From Chitinophaga agri (GTDB lineage: Bacteria; Bacteroidota; Bacteroidia; Chitinophagales; Chitinophagaceae): a DNA stretch of 64,000 nt. The position numbers and the translations under genes are program-made. Numbering within the stretch: the first letter of the stretch is position 1; each line of letters opens with the position of its first letter. The notes below the pieces were generated by a model that ran no database searches, was not told where the DNA came from, and saw only the letters and a program-made list of their open reading frames with translations. The stretch lies in assembly GCF_010093065.1 (NCBI RefSeq), contig NZ_CP048113.1:1302001-1366000 (forward strand), in the 5' to 3' direction. This document shows positions 29,415-37,937 of this stretch, in pieces.

Positions 29415-30143
29415 ATGAAAAAGGGACTTTTCGTTATTATTGGCCTGGTAAGTTGTCTGTTCGTGCATGCACAAAGAAGAGAGACCAGCCTTTATATCCC
29501 TCTGGTAGATTCCCCCGAAGTAGCACAACTGAAAACTGTACTGGTAGAATTAGCCCTGCAGAACCCCGCCCTGAAAGTTTATGACAATAAACTGAAGGCA
29601 AACAGGTACGAAACCACCAAAGCAAAGGCGGGGTGGCTGAACATGCTGCAGGCATCCGGTAACCTCAATGAGTACACCCTGAAAAACAACAGTAATAATG
29701 CGACCTTCTTCCCGAGGTACAACTTCTCACTGACTATACCGATGGGTAGTTTCCTCACCATTCCGAATGATGTAAAGATCGCTAAAGCTGAAAAGAAAGT
29801 GATCATTAACATGAAGGAAGAAGAGCAGCTGAAGATAAAGGCAGATGTACTGAACGCGTATGAGCTCTATGCTGCCAACAAGAAAATGCTGGAACTGGAA
29901 GTGCCGCTGCTGGAGGATGTTTACAACCATTATAAACAAACAGAGGAGAAATTCTCCAGTGGCGATAAAGATGTAACGGTGGAGACGCTGAACATTGCGT
30001 ACAGGAGCTACAATGAGGAAATGGTAAGAAAAGTAATGCTGGAGCGCGATATCAGACAGGCAAAGATTGAAATAGAAAAGCTGATCGGCATCAGCTTCGA
30101 ACAAGCCGTTTTACAGTCCCAGTCACGGACCTTTTCTAAATAA
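29415..30143 (+). CDS. half-length TolC-like outer membrane export protein
   Basis: A 242-residue protein with a signal peptide (1-19, cleavage after VHA). The mature part is dominated by long amphipathic helices (LKVYDNKLKANRYETTKAKAGW, then repeated KxExxxK stretches from about 125 to 230) around a short beta segment (FPRYNFSLTIPMGSF). This is the layout of one outer-membrane-efflux repeat. Typical TolC proteins carry two such repeats in 430-490 residues. In an export operon it may form the outer-membrane exit for the polysaccharide, possibly as a higher oligomer. It starts 6 bases after the ligase stop. The fold is inferred; the function is less sure. Confidence 0.65.
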   Translation: MKKGLFVIIGLVSCLFVHAQRRETSLYIPLVDSPEVAQLKTVLVELALQNPALKVYDNKLKANRYETTKAKAGWLNMLQASGNLNEYTLKNNSNNATFFPRYNFSLTIPMGSFLTIPNDVKIAKAEKKVIINMKEEEQLKIKADVLNAYELYAANKKMLELEVPLLEDVYNHYKQTEEKFSSGDKDVTVETLNIAYRSYNEEMVRKVMLERDIRQAKIEIEKLIGISFEQAVLQSQSRTFSK

Positions 30144-30158
30144 GTGTAATCCCTGATA

Positions 30159-31838
30159 ATGAAATATTATTTCCAAAAACACTACCCGGTTATTGCCACA
30201 TTACTGTTCCTGACAGTAATGCTGGCAATTGCCTGTCGTCAGGTACTGACACAAACGGGTGGCCATTTCTGTTACCCACTGGACGATACCTTCATTCACA
30301 TGGCCATCGCCAAGAATTTTGCGCTGCATGGTATATGGGGTATCAATGCGCAGGAGTTCAGCGCAGCCAGCTCCTCACCTCTTTATACCCTGGTACTGGC
30401 CGTGTTCTTTAAAGCCGGTATCAGCAGCATCTGGATGCCTTTTTTTATCAATGTCGTTTTTGCTTTTCTGCTGGTATATATGACTGACCTGTTATTACAG
30501 CGTTTCAGTTTACCTGCACCCGCCAGATGCCTTACATTGCTTGCACTGGTCATACTGGTACCCGTACCGGTAATGGTCGCGAGTGGTATGGAGCATATGA
30601 TGCATGCGTTCCTGGCGATGTGTATGTTGTATCTGTCGGTTGGTTTGCTGCAAACTGCCAATACAACCCGTAGCCATATTCTGCTGTTGTCACTGGTAGC
30701 AGGACTGGCCATTCTTGCCCGTTTTGAATCACTGTTCCTGCTGGCAGGCGTTGTACTGGCCGGTATTTATAACAGGCGCTGGCAGCAGACGGCTGTAGTC
30801 CTGACACTTTCACTTGTCCCTTTAATTATTTTCGGTTATATCTCCGTGCAACACGGCGGGTATTTCCTTCCCAATTCCGTGCTACTGAAAGCCAGCCGTC
30901 TTACCGGCGGCGGTTCGCAACTGATGAGCAGTTTGCAGGAAATACTGATCTACAAGTTACTTTACGGCAATAATACCATGGTCAATATCTTTACCAACAG
31001 GTATTACCCCGAAGGGTCTTCTTCCCTGTCGGGTACCACCGTCGTAAGGCTCCTGCTGATCATTCCAGCGCTGATACTCATCTTACGTCCTAATGCAGAC
31101 AATGTGAATACCATCGGTAAGGTGAAACAGCTGGCCTGCATCCCACTGGTCAATACGTTCCTGCACATGGCGCTTGCCGCAGTAGGCTGGCTGTTCCGTT
31201 ATGAGGCTTACCTTATTGCGCTGGATGTAGCGGTGGTGGCGGTGCTGCTTTACTATTTTATCCTTCAGCTGCGGAATGCCGCACGAAAATACTCGCTGCT
31301 GGAAAAAGCGGTGGGCGTGTTCCTCCTGCTGTTCCTGTGTGCACCGCTGCCGTTCAGGGCATTGGGCGCATTTCACAATCTGCCGGCAGCTGCCCGCAAT
31401 ATTTATGAACAACAGTACCAGATGGGTAGTTTCCTGCAAAGTAACTATAAACAAACAGCGATCGCTGCGAATGATGTCGGCGCTGTGAGCTACTTATCTG
31501 ACAACAGGATACTGGACCTGTGGGGACTGGGCAACAATGTTGTAGCAGCCGGAAAGCTGCATGGCCAGTACTCTCCGGAGTTCCTGCAGCAATTCAGTCA
31601 GCAGGAAAAAGTAAAAATTGCCGTGGTATACGACACCTGGTTTGATAGTAAGTTATTGCAGCAATGGACTAAAGTTGCCTCCTGGAAGATCTCGAACAAC
31701 GTGATCTGTGGAGGTGATGAAGTGTTCTTCTACGCAGTAGACCCGGCGGAGGCCACTACATTACACAATAAGCTGATAGCATATAAACAGCAGCTGCCAG
31801 CCGATGTAACTGTCACCTATTATCCCATTCAGCCATAA
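30159..31838 (+). CDS. polytopic GT-C-type glycosyltransferase-like membrane protein
   Basis: A 559-residue protein with about 11-12 spans and a soluble C-terminal tail. The first periplasmic loop holds YPLDDTFIHMAIAKNFALHG, with the paired acidic residues expected of GT-C enzymes (ArnT/PMT-like) that use polyprenyl-phosphate sugars. The tail (from about 430, AIAANDVGAVSYLSDNRILD) resembles the C-terminal domain of related proteins. It would decorate the glycan on the periplasmic side. It overlaps the next acyltransferase gene by one base. Donor and acceptor are unknown. Confidence 0.72.
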   Translation: MKYYFQKHYPVIATLLFLTVMLAIACRQVLTQTGGHFCYPLDDTFIHMAIAKNFALHGIWGINAQEFSAASSSPLYTLVLAVFFKAGISSIWMPFFINVVFAFLLVYMTDLLLQRFSLPAPARCLTLLALVILVPVPVMVASGMEHMMHAFLAMCMLYLSVGLLQTANTTRSHILLLSLVAGLAILARFESLFLLAGVVLAGIYNRRWQQTAVVLTLSLVPLIIFGYISVQHGGYFLPNSVLLKASRLTGGGSQLMSSLQEILIYKLLYGNNTMVNIFTNRYYPEGSSSLSGTTVVRLLLIIPALILILRPNADNVNTIGKVKQLACIPLVNTFLHMALAAVGWLFRYEAYLIALDVAVVAVLLYYFILQLRNAARKYSLLEKAVGVFLLLFLCAPLPFRALGAFHNLPAAARNIYEQQYQMGSFLQSNYKQTAIAANDVGAVSYLSDNRILDLWGLGNNVVAAGKLHGQYSPEFLQQFSQQEKVKIAVVYDTWFDSKLLQQWTKVASWKISNNVICGGDEVFFYAVDPAEATTLHNKLIAYKQQLPADVTVTYYPIQP

Positions 31839-32998
31839 TGCAAACACAGCCAAATTATATCAAAAGCCTGGATGGCGTCCGTGCCATTGCGATATTACTG
31901 GTGATGGCCTTTCATTTCGGTATTATCCGCTTTGGATGGATGGGCGTACAGCTCTTCTTTGTGCTTTCGGGATTCCTGATCAGTAGCATCCTGCTGAAGG
32001 AAAAGGATAAACCAGCACCGATGGGCCAGCGTCTTAAAAGATTCTGGATCAGGAGGAGTTTGCGGATCTTCCCGTTGTATTACATCTACCTCACGGTATT
32101 TGTGGTCATCTGCCTGTTTACAGCTTTTCCGCCAGGGTATTTCAGCGATCTGCCTTACTTATATTCCTACACATTCAACCTGACCAGGATCTATAACAGC
32201 TGGCATGAGAGTCCGGTATATACCCATTTCTGGTCGCTCTGTGTAGAGGAGCAGTTTTACCTGTTCTTCCCTTTTATTGTATTCCTGCTATCCCGGCCTT
32301 CTCTCAAAGCATTGCTGATAGCAGTGTTAATAGCAGGTCCGGTATTCCGCTGGTCATTCGGTGGTTATCTCGCAGGCATTGGCAAGAACAGCTTTGAGGT
32401 GTTCGATGTTATTTACTGGTTTCCGTTTAGTCATCTGGACGCATTTTTTACCGGACTGGCCATTCCCCTGCTGGGACTGAAGGACCGCATTAAACGTCCG
32501 GAATGGCTCTTTATAGCCGGTGCCGCCCTGGCACTGACCGCAGGACTGGCCAACTATTTTTGCGAGAGCCACGGGCACTCGCTGCCCACTTCTATGGGTT
32601 ATAATTTCGGAGATATCAACAGTTATCAGCATGTCTGGTATTATACGGTGCTGAATCTCTGTGCCGCTTCTCTCCTGTTATTACTGGTTTCAGGTAAAAG
32701 CAGTATGATCGGCGATCTGGCGAACAGGATATTGGAGAATAAAGTCCTGGTGGCCATTGGAAAGGTTTCTTACGGTATGTACATTTTGCATTGGGTCATT
32801 CAAACACAGCTGGTAGAAAGATGGATTCCCGTCAGCGAAAGCAATAAGTACTGGTTATTCCTGGTGGATGTACCGGTAGTATATGGATGCGCGCTACTAA
32901 GCTTTCATTTTATTGAACAACGATTCATTCAACTTAAAGACAAATTTACCACCGGCAACACACCGGCTAAGGCAAGCACACTGAGTACTAAAAACTAA
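31838..32998 (+). CDS. acyltransferase 3 family membrane protein (OafA-like)
   Basis: A 386-residue protein with about ten spans. It opens with IKSLDGVRAIAILLVMAFHFG, the family signature with the catalytic histidine at about residue 26, then GVQLFFVLSGFLIS, FWIRRSLRIFPLYY and FWSLCVEEQFYLFFP. It is a clear OafA/YrhL-type O-acyltransferase without the extra SGNH domain. It likely acetylates the exopolysaccharide at the membrane. It is coupled to both neighbours (one-base overlap upstream; the next ATG directly follows the stop). Confidence 0.92.
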   Translation: MQTQPNYIKSLDGVRAIAILLVMAFHFGIIRFGWMGVQLFFVLSGFLISSILLKEKDKPAPMGQRLKRFWIRRSLRIFPLYYIYLTVFVVICLFTAFPPGYFSDLPYLYSYTFNLTRIYNSWHESPVYTHFWSLCVEEQFYLFFPFIVFLLSRPSLKALLIAVLIAGPVFRWSFGGYLAGIGKNSFEVFDVIYWFPFSHLDAFFTGLAIPLLGLKDRIKRPEWLFIAGAALALTAGLANYFCESHGHSLPTSMGYNFGDINSYQHVWYYTVLNLCAASLLLLLVSGKSSMIGDLANRILENKVLVAIGKVSYGMYILHWVIQTQLVERWIPVSESNKYWLFLVDVPVVYGCALLSFHFIEQRFIQLKDKFTTGNTPAKASTLSTKN

Positions 32999-33784
32999 AT
33001 GATGAAACGAGTATTAATACTGGCCCTGTTGATTGTGGTTACAATGGCAGGCGCCCCTGGTCCCCTGGGTGATTTCAGGGAGATCAAAGTCCCTACCGAT
33101 GGATGGCACACGGTGCCGGCTTTATTGCACGTTCCGCAAGGCAGCGCAAAGGAAAGATATCCGCTGATCGTCTGCTTTCATGGCAGGAGCATTGCAGGAC
33201 ATGATATCTCTAAACTTTTCAGGGAAGGTATTCCCCGTCAGATCAGGGAAGGCCGCAAGATACAGGCGGTGAACAAGGTGGACGGCAAGATGTATAAATT
33301 CATCGTCCTGGCACCACTGGCAGAAAGCTGGGGTATCAATCCGTCACAGCTGGAGTTTATCCTGAATGATGTGCTGAAGAAATATCCCGTCGATTCCTCC
33401 CGTATTTACCTGACAGGGTACAGCGCAGGTGGATGGTGTACACTGATGTCGATGACTGACAATAAACGCCTGACAACCCGCATTGCCGCAACGGTGCCGA
33501 TGTCGCCACCACCGATGTACCCGGAGAACTACGGTCGTTTTAAGCTGGTCGGCGATGCGGGATTACATTCATGGTACTTTGCCGGCAATGCGGAGCCTCA
33601 ATTTCTGGAGAACAGCCTGCGTTGCATAGATAGTACCAATCATTACCAGAAAGGGCTTATTAAGCTCACCAGGCACGAAAAAGCACATACCGGCTGGCAT
33701 GAGTTCTATGACCCGGCCTACAGGGACAGCACGGATAATCTGAATATCTACGAATGGATGTTACAGTATAAGCGTAAGAAGTAG
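32999..33784 (+). CDS. secreted esterase-type alpha/beta hydrolase
   Basis: A 261-residue protein with a signal peptide (about 1-18). The hydrolase core shows YPLIVCFHGRS, RIYLTGYSAGGWC (nucleophile serine in GYSAGG) and a histidine-rich end HTGWHEFYDPAY. It matches the esterase domain of the giant protein at 1494-5957, including the shared ending DPAY...NIYEWMLQY, but has no additional domains and no T9SS signal, so it is probably periplasmic. It directly follows an O-acyltransferase gene, so a balance between adding and removing acyl groups is plausible. Last gene of the operon. Confidence 0.83.
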   Translation: MMKRVLILALLIVVTMAGAPGPLGDFREIKVPTDGWHTVPALLHVPQGSAKERYPLIVCFHGRSIAGHDISKLFREGIPRQIREGRKIQAVNKVDGKMYKFIVLAPLAESWGINPSQLEFILNDVLKKYPVDSSRIYLTGYSAGGWCTLMSMTDNKRLTTRIAATVPMSPPPMYPENYGRFKLVGDAGLHSWYFAGNAEPQFLENSLRCIDSTNHYQKGLIKLTRHEKAHTGWHEFYDPAYRDSTDNLNIYEWMLQYKRKK

Positions 33785-34022
33785 GGTTGCACTGAGCGTC
33801 ATGCCCCGTTTACGTGCAGGAAGGATATAAAACAGCACTGGTCATGCTACAATCATTGTCTACACACCACAGCGACCAGCAGAAAAGGAATTTAAGAGAC
33901 TGGATTGTCACGATACTATGAATACGAAGAGCGCAGATATTTGCTGTCGCCTTAACAGACAGAGGCACAGTGTTAAGATAATTTAACTACTTATTGATCA
34001 ACCGCCCACAAGCACAACCCAT

Positions 34023-34188
34023 GAAGGTGTATCACAATGATACACCTTCCAATTTTGTAGCTGGTCTGAAGGTGACGTTGACTGACATTGCTCATAGGTT
34101 ATTGCCTTATTACCTGTAAGGTAACAAGGCAATCCCTCACAGCTACATAAAAAAAGAGGGTGTATCAAAGTAATTGATACACCCTCTT
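34023..34188. repeat. 166-bp element of nested palindromes, MITE-like
   Basis: Its left end is a 12-bp perfect hairpin (34023-34034 with 34038-34049) and its right end a 15-bp perfect hairpin (34154-34168 with 34174-34188). Both contain GGTGTATCA...TGATACACC. Inside are an inverted pair GTAGCTG (near 34057) and CAGCTAC (near 34140), and a central 14-bp stem ATTGCCTTATTACC/GGTAACAAGGCAAT with one mismatch. The whole reads as an approximate inverted repeat, as in a MITE or a structured RNA. The right hairpin also serves as the metK terminator. Confidence 0.6.
34147..34188 (-). terminator. metK terminator hairpin
   Basis: On the minus strand a 15-bp stem (34188-34174 with 34168-34154) is followed by a run of T (34153-34149 region), 22 bases after the metK stop. 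Confidence 0.85.
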
Positions 34189-34209
34189 ATAACTTATACA
34201 TCTGGCTGA

Positions 34210-35463
34210 TTACAGTCCGAATGCAGATTTTACTTTGTCAACGTAGTCCAGTTTCTCCCAGGTAAACAGTTCCACTTCTACTTTCTTCTCGTTCTTTTTA
34301 CCCTTGTTGAACACTTTGGTAACTACCTTGCTATCGCGGCCCATGTGACCGTAGGCAGCGGTATCGCTGTAGATTGGATTACGCAGCTTCAGGCGCTGTT
34401 CGATAGCGTAAGGGCGCAGGTCGAAGATCTCTTCTACCTTTCTTGCGATCTCACCATCATTCAGCTGTACTTTAGCGGTACCGCGGGTATCGATGAACAG
34501 ACCACATGGTTTTGCCACGCCGATAGCGTAAGATACCTGTACCAGTGCTTCGTCGCAGAGACCCGCGGCTACCAGGTTCTTAGCGATGTGACGGGTAGCG
34601 TATGCCGCAGAGCGGTCTACTTTGGAAGGATCTTTACCGGAGAATGCACCACCACCGTGGGCACCTTTACCACCATAGGTATCAACGATGATCTTACGGC
34701 CGGTCAGACCGGTATCGCCGTGAGGACCACCGATTACGAATTTACCGGTTGGGTTGATATGGTAAGTGATCTGGTCATTGAACAGCGCCTGTAATTCAGG
34801 TTTCAGCTGTGCTTTAACGCGTGGGATCAGGATCTTGATCATATCTTCCTTGATCTTTGCCAGCATCTGTGCTTCTGATTCAAAGTCATCGTGCTGTGTA
34901 GAGATAACGATGGTATCTATACGAATAGGTACGTGATCATCAGAGTATTCAATAGTTACCTGGGACTTTGCATCAGGACGCAGGTAAGTGATGTCTTTAT
35001 TTTCGCGACGGAGCGCAGCGAGTTCGATCAGCAGTTTATGAGCCAGATCGAGCGCCAGTGGCATATAGTTTTCAGTTTCGCGGGTAGCGTAACCGAACAT
35101 CATACCCTGGTCGCCGGCGCCCTGTTCTTCTGGGCTTTTACGTTCAACGCCCTGGTTGATATCAGGAGACTGCTCGTGGATAGCAGAAAAGATACCGCAG
35201 GAGTTAGCTTCGAACATGTACTCACTCTTCGTATAGCCGATCTTACGGATTACCTCGCGAGCTATTTCCTGCACATCCAGGTATGCTTCGGATTTAACCT
35301 CACCAGCCAATACCACCTGACCAGTTGTTACCAATGTTTCACAAGCTACTTTAGATGTTGCATCATAAGCCAGGAAATGATCTATCAATGCATCAGATAT
35401 CTGATCGGCTACTTTATCCGGATGTCCTTCGGAAACGGATTCTGAGGTAAATAAATAAGGCAT
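34210..35463 (-). CDS. metK: S-adenosylmethionine synthetase
   Basis: A 417-residue cytoplasmic enzyme that makes SAM from methionine and ATP. Diagnostic motifs are [15 protein letters not shown] at the N-terminus, [12 protein letters not shown] (methionine-adenosine loop, about residue 115) and [19 protein letters not shown] (P-loop, about 270). It is somewhat longer than E. coli MetK, with an insertion around residues 165-230 and a [14 protein letters not shown] segment near the end. No SAM riboswitch was recognised upstream; a -7 box lies at 35557-35564. Confidence 0.97.
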   Translation of the reverse strand: MPYLFTSESVSEGHPDKVADQISDALIDHFLAYDATSKVACETLVTTGQVVLAGEVKSEAYLDVQEIAREVIRKIGYTKSEYMFEANSCGIFSAIHEQSPDINQGVERKSPEEQGAGDQGMMFGYATRETENYMPLALDLAHKLLIELAALRRENKDITYLRPDAKSQVTIEYSDDHVPIRIDTIVISTQHDDFESEAQMLAKIKEDMIKILIPRVKAQLKPELQALFNDQITYHINPTGKFVIGGPHGDTGLTGRKIIVDTYGGKGAHGGGAFSGKDPSKVDRSAAYATRHIAKNLVAAGLCDEALVQVSYAIGVAKPCGLFIDTRGTAKVQLNDGEIARKVEEIFDLRPYAIEQRLKLRNPIYSDTAAYGHMGRDSKVVTKVFNKGKKNEKKVEVELFTWEKLDYVDKVKSAFGL

Positions 35464-35556
35464 AAATTAATTGAATTTCGGCTTTTAGATTAGTAATGTT
35501 TAGTACAATTTACCATTTTTTTGCACTTTGGTGGTATGCATACTGGTAAACCGGGC

Positions 35557-35564
35557 CAAAAATA
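35557..35564 (-). promoter_or_regulatory. candidate -7 box of metK
   Basis: Minus-strand TATTTTTG matches TAnnTTTG. It lies about 94 bases before the metK ATG. No -33 box is clear. Confidence 0.45.
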
Positions 35565-35600
35565 GGAAAAAACTTTGAGAATGAGTTTTTAGTCAATAAA

Positions 35601-35627
35601 AAAAGCCCCGTTTAAAACGAGGCTTTT
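35601..35627 (-). terminator. hairpin terminator of the glycogen synthase-like gene
   Basis: AAAAGCCCCGTTT (35601-35613) pairs with AAACGAGGCTTTT (35615-35627) with one mismatch. On the minus strand it is followed by T-rich sequence, 15 bases after the stop at 35642. Confidence 0.88.
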
Positions 35628-35641
35628 CAAAATGGGAAGAA

Positions 35642-36460
35642 CTATTTTCCAAGTAGTTGAGTATATAACTGCAGGTAGTCAGCCAGATCTTCGTTATCCT
35701 TTTTGTAAGGGAGGATGATCTTACCTTTTTCCGCTTTCAGTTCATCTACTACTTTCTTTTCTGTTTTTTCTCCGGCCAGTACCACTGCGTCGGCGTATTT
35801 ACCCGCGCCTCTGTTCAGTGCACTGTTGGTGCCTTCTTTATATAACTCCAGATCTTTTTCCTTGATCTGGGTACTGATGGTCGCTTTCTTTACAAAGCCG
35901 GCGCCGAGTTTTTCCTTGAAGGAGTTAGGCTCCATGGAATAAACCACTTTCGAATGAGCAAACACCGGTTCTTTCTTGTAGGCAGTCTTCAGATATAAAG
36001 GGATCAGGGAGGTCATCCATCCGCTGCAGTGAATGATGTCCGGCGGCCAGCCAAACTTCTTCACCGTTTCCAATGCTCCTTTACAGAAAAATACTGCACG
36101 GGCTGCATTATCGTCGTAGAACTGCTCATTTTCATCCGTAAATAAGGTTTTACGTTTGAAATAGTCCTCGTTGTCCAGGAAGTAGACCTGTAAACGTGCG
36201 TTCGGCAATGATGCTACTTTGATAATCAATGGATAATCGTCACCCTCAATCACAATGTTAATGCCAGACAGTCTTACCACCTCGTGTAGCCGGTGCCTTC
36301 TCTCGTTGATAATGCCAAACCGGGGCATGATCACCCGCACTTCCAGACCGGACTCATTGGACTTAATTGCCATTTTATTGACCATATTCGCATAATCTGT
36401 TAATTCCAGATAAGGCGACATTTCCTGAGCAATAAAAAGAATTCGTTTCTTTGTGGACAT
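35642..36460 (-). CDS. half-size glycogen/starch synthase-like protein (GT5 N-terminal domain only)
   Basis: A 272-residue protein matching only the N-terminal domain of GT5 glycogen synthases. RILFIAQEMSPYLELTDYANMVNKM resembles the KxGGLxDV region but lacks its glycines, RVIMPRFGIINERRHRL follows, and DIIHCSGWMTSLIPLYLK matches the HxHDWxT block with changes. The C-terminal donor-binding half is absent, so normal synthase activity is doubtful. From memory, such short proteins sit next to panC in many Bacteroidota, which suggests a conserved but unclear role. It is divergent from panC, with 109 bases between. Confidence 0.75.
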   Translation of the reverse strand: MSTKKRILFIAQEMSPYLELTDYANMVNKMAIKSNESGLEVRVIMPRFGIINERRHRLHEVVRLSGINIVIEGDDYPLIIKVASLPNARLQVYFLDNEDYFKRKTLFTDENEQFYDDNAARAVFFCKGALETVKKFGWPPDIIHCSGWMTSLIPLYLKTAYKKEPVFAHSKVVYSMEPNSFKEKLGAGFVKKATISTQIKEKDLELYKEGTNSALNRGAGKYADAVVLAGEKTEKKVVDELKAEKGKIILPYKKDNEDLADYLQLYTQLLGK

Positions 36461-36500
36461 CTAATGCTGATATTAATGCAGTAATTTTAAATTTGGTTTG

Positions 36501-36508
36501 CAAAATTA
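36501..36508 (-). promoter_or_regulatory. candidate -7 box of the glycogen synthase-like gene
   Basis: Minus-strand TAATTTTG matches TAnnTTTG, about 40 bases before the ATG at 36460. A TTG lies about 23 bases further upstream, a looser spacing than usual. Confidence 0.5.
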
Positions 36509-36569
36509 CGGATTTTTAACGGAAGAAAAGACAATTTGGCACTTTTAACATCCTTTTAAGCAATAAATT

Positions 36570-37427
36570 ATGTATCTGTTCAAGCAGAAAGACGATCTCG
36601 AAAGGCTCTTATCAACAGCAAGGAAACAAGGCAAACGTATTGGTTTTGTGCCTACTATGGGCGCATTACATCAGGGACACCTGTCTCTGATAGCTGCTGC
36701 AAAAGAAAACAGCGATCTGGTGGTTTGCAGTATTTTTGTAAATCCCACACAATTCAATGATCCTGCAGATTTTGAGAAATATCCCATCACGATAGACCAG
36801 GATATCCAGTTACTGACCGCTGCCGGCAACGATGTATTGTTCCTGCCATCTGTGCAGGAAATGTATCCTAAAGGCCTGGCACCCGAAATGCATTATGAGT
36901 TCGGTCCGCTGGAAACGGTGCTTGAAGGGGCTCACCGTCCCGGTCACTTCCAGGGCGTAGGCCAGGTAGTACATAAATTACTCAGCCTGGTAGCGCCGGA
37001 CAAACTGTTCATGGGACAAAAGGATTTCCAGCAATGCCTGATTATCAATCGGTTAATAAAATTGTTAGACCTGAAAGTCGAACTGGTCATCTGTCCCACG
37101 CTTCGTGAAACGGACGGTCTCGCCATGAGCAGCCGCAACCTGCGACTGAACCCAACCGAAAGGCAAAATGCACTACATATATCGCGCGCGCTTAATTATA
37201 TCAAAGATCACGTCCACACCGCCCCTTTACAGGCACTCTCCGACCAGGGTATCCATCAGCTCACGGATCACGGCTTTGAGGTAGACTACCTGGAGATGGT
37301 GTCCATCCTCCCGGACGGTAACATCAGTTTTCCGGACACGCCCGGTAATGATCCGCTGTACGCTGTTGTTGCGGCCCGGGAGAACAGCAGTGGGGTGCGA
37401 CTCATCGATAACATGCAGGTCAACTGA
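36570..37427 (+). CDS. panC: pantothenate synthetase (pantoate--beta-alanine ligase)
   Basis: A 285-residue enzyme that condenses pantoate and beta-alanine with ATP to pantothenate, the last step toward the coenzyme A precursor. It shows RIGFVPTMGALHQGHLSLI with the HxGH nucleotide motif, VCSIFVNPTQFNDPADFEKYP, LFMGQKDFQQCLII and RETDGLAMSSRN (the KMSKS-like loop). Length is normal. panD lies downstream and panB is separate at 42515. Confidence 0.97.
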   Translation: MYLFKQKDDLERLLSTARKQGKRIGFVPTMGALHQGHLSLIAAAKENSDLVVCSIFVNPTQFNDPADFEKYPITIDQDIQLLTAAGNDVLFLPSVQEMYPKGLAPEMHYEFGPLETVLEGAHRPGHFQGVGQVVHKLLSLVAPDKLFMGQKDFQQCLIINRLIKLLDLKVELVICPTLRETDGLAMSSRNLRLNPTERQNALHISRALNYIKDHVHTAPLQALSDQGIHQLTDHGFEVDYLEMVSILPDGNISFPDTPGNDPLYAVVAARENSSGVRLIDNMQVN

Positions 37428-37440
37428 TCTCCGCAGTATT

Positions 37441-37512
37441 AATACAGTGCTTCGGCTCAAACGCAGGCGGACTATGACTCTGTCTGAGGCGAAACACTGT
37501 ATTATATTTTTT
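37441..37512 (+). terminator. long hairpin between panC and panD
   Basis: A 19-base arm at 37441-37459 pairs with 37485-37503 with two mismatches, followed by TATATTTTTT. It lies 14 bases after the panC stop and probably ends its transcript. Confidence 0.75.
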
Positions 37513-37515
37513 CCC

Positions 37516-37523
37516 TAATTTTG
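37516..37523 (+). promoter_or_regulatory. candidate -7 box of panD
   Basis: TAATTTTG matches TAnnTTTG. It directly follows the panC terminator and implies a leader of about 35-40 bases, which contains a CCCAC/GTGGG hairpin around 37539-37553. Confidence 0.5.
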
Positions 37524-37564
37524 CTACACACTAAGAGCCCCCACGAGGAGTGGGATATTTTAAC

Positions 37565-37909
37565 ATGCACATTGAAGTACTGAAAAGTAAGATCCACCGC
37601 GCAGTGATCACTGAAGCAAACTTACAATACGTAGGAAGTATCACTATTGATGAAGATCTGCTGGATGCAGCAAACCTTATTGAATACGAAAAAGTACAGG
37701 TAGTGAACGTTAATAACGGAGAACGCCTGGAAACATATATCATCAAAGGAAAACGCGGTTCAGGCGTTGTTTGTATGAATGGCCCCGCTGCCCGTCTCTG
37801 TGCGGTTGGCGATATCGTGATCATTATCTCTTACGCATCTATGGACTTTCAGGAGGCAAAAAAGCATACTCCTATCGCTATTTTCCCGAAAGAAAATAAT
37901 AAACTGTAA
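37565..37909 (+). CDS. panD: aspartate 1-decarboxylase proenzyme
   Basis: The start is ATG 37565 ([16 protein letters not shown]), the conserved beginning of the family; five upstream residues in the longer frame do not fit. The 114-residue proenzyme is cut between Gly24 and Ser25 (QYVGS) to create the pyruvoyl cofactor. It makes beta-alanine from aspartate for Pan[21 protein letters not shown] is the conserved C-terminal block. It stands 28 bases before a membrane protein gene, with which it may be cotranscribed. Confidence 0.96.
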   Translation: MHIEVLKSKIHRAVITEANLQYVGSITIDEDLLDAANLIEYEKVQVVNVNNGERLETYIIKGKRGSGVVCMNGPAARLCAVGDIVIIISYASMDFQEAKKHTPIAIFPKENNKL

Positions 37910-37937
37910 CCGCTGATCCCAAAAAATTACTATTACT

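Larger units (their letters stand above)
33785..34209. other. intergenic region with nested inverted repeats
   Basis: No gene is seen in these 425 bases between convergent genes. A small hairpin CTTAACA/TGTTAAG lies at 33951-33976. The right half is an unusual palindrome cluster described separately. Confidence 0.7.

Noticed and set aside
34891..35445. Long plus-strand open frame opposite metK
   Set aside because: It lies entirely on the antisense strand of a clear metK gene, with no recognisable protein features.
35464..35600. SAM riboswitch upstream of metK
   Set aside because: No SAM-I or SAM-II core was recognised in the leader; only a -7 box and AT-rich sequence were seen.
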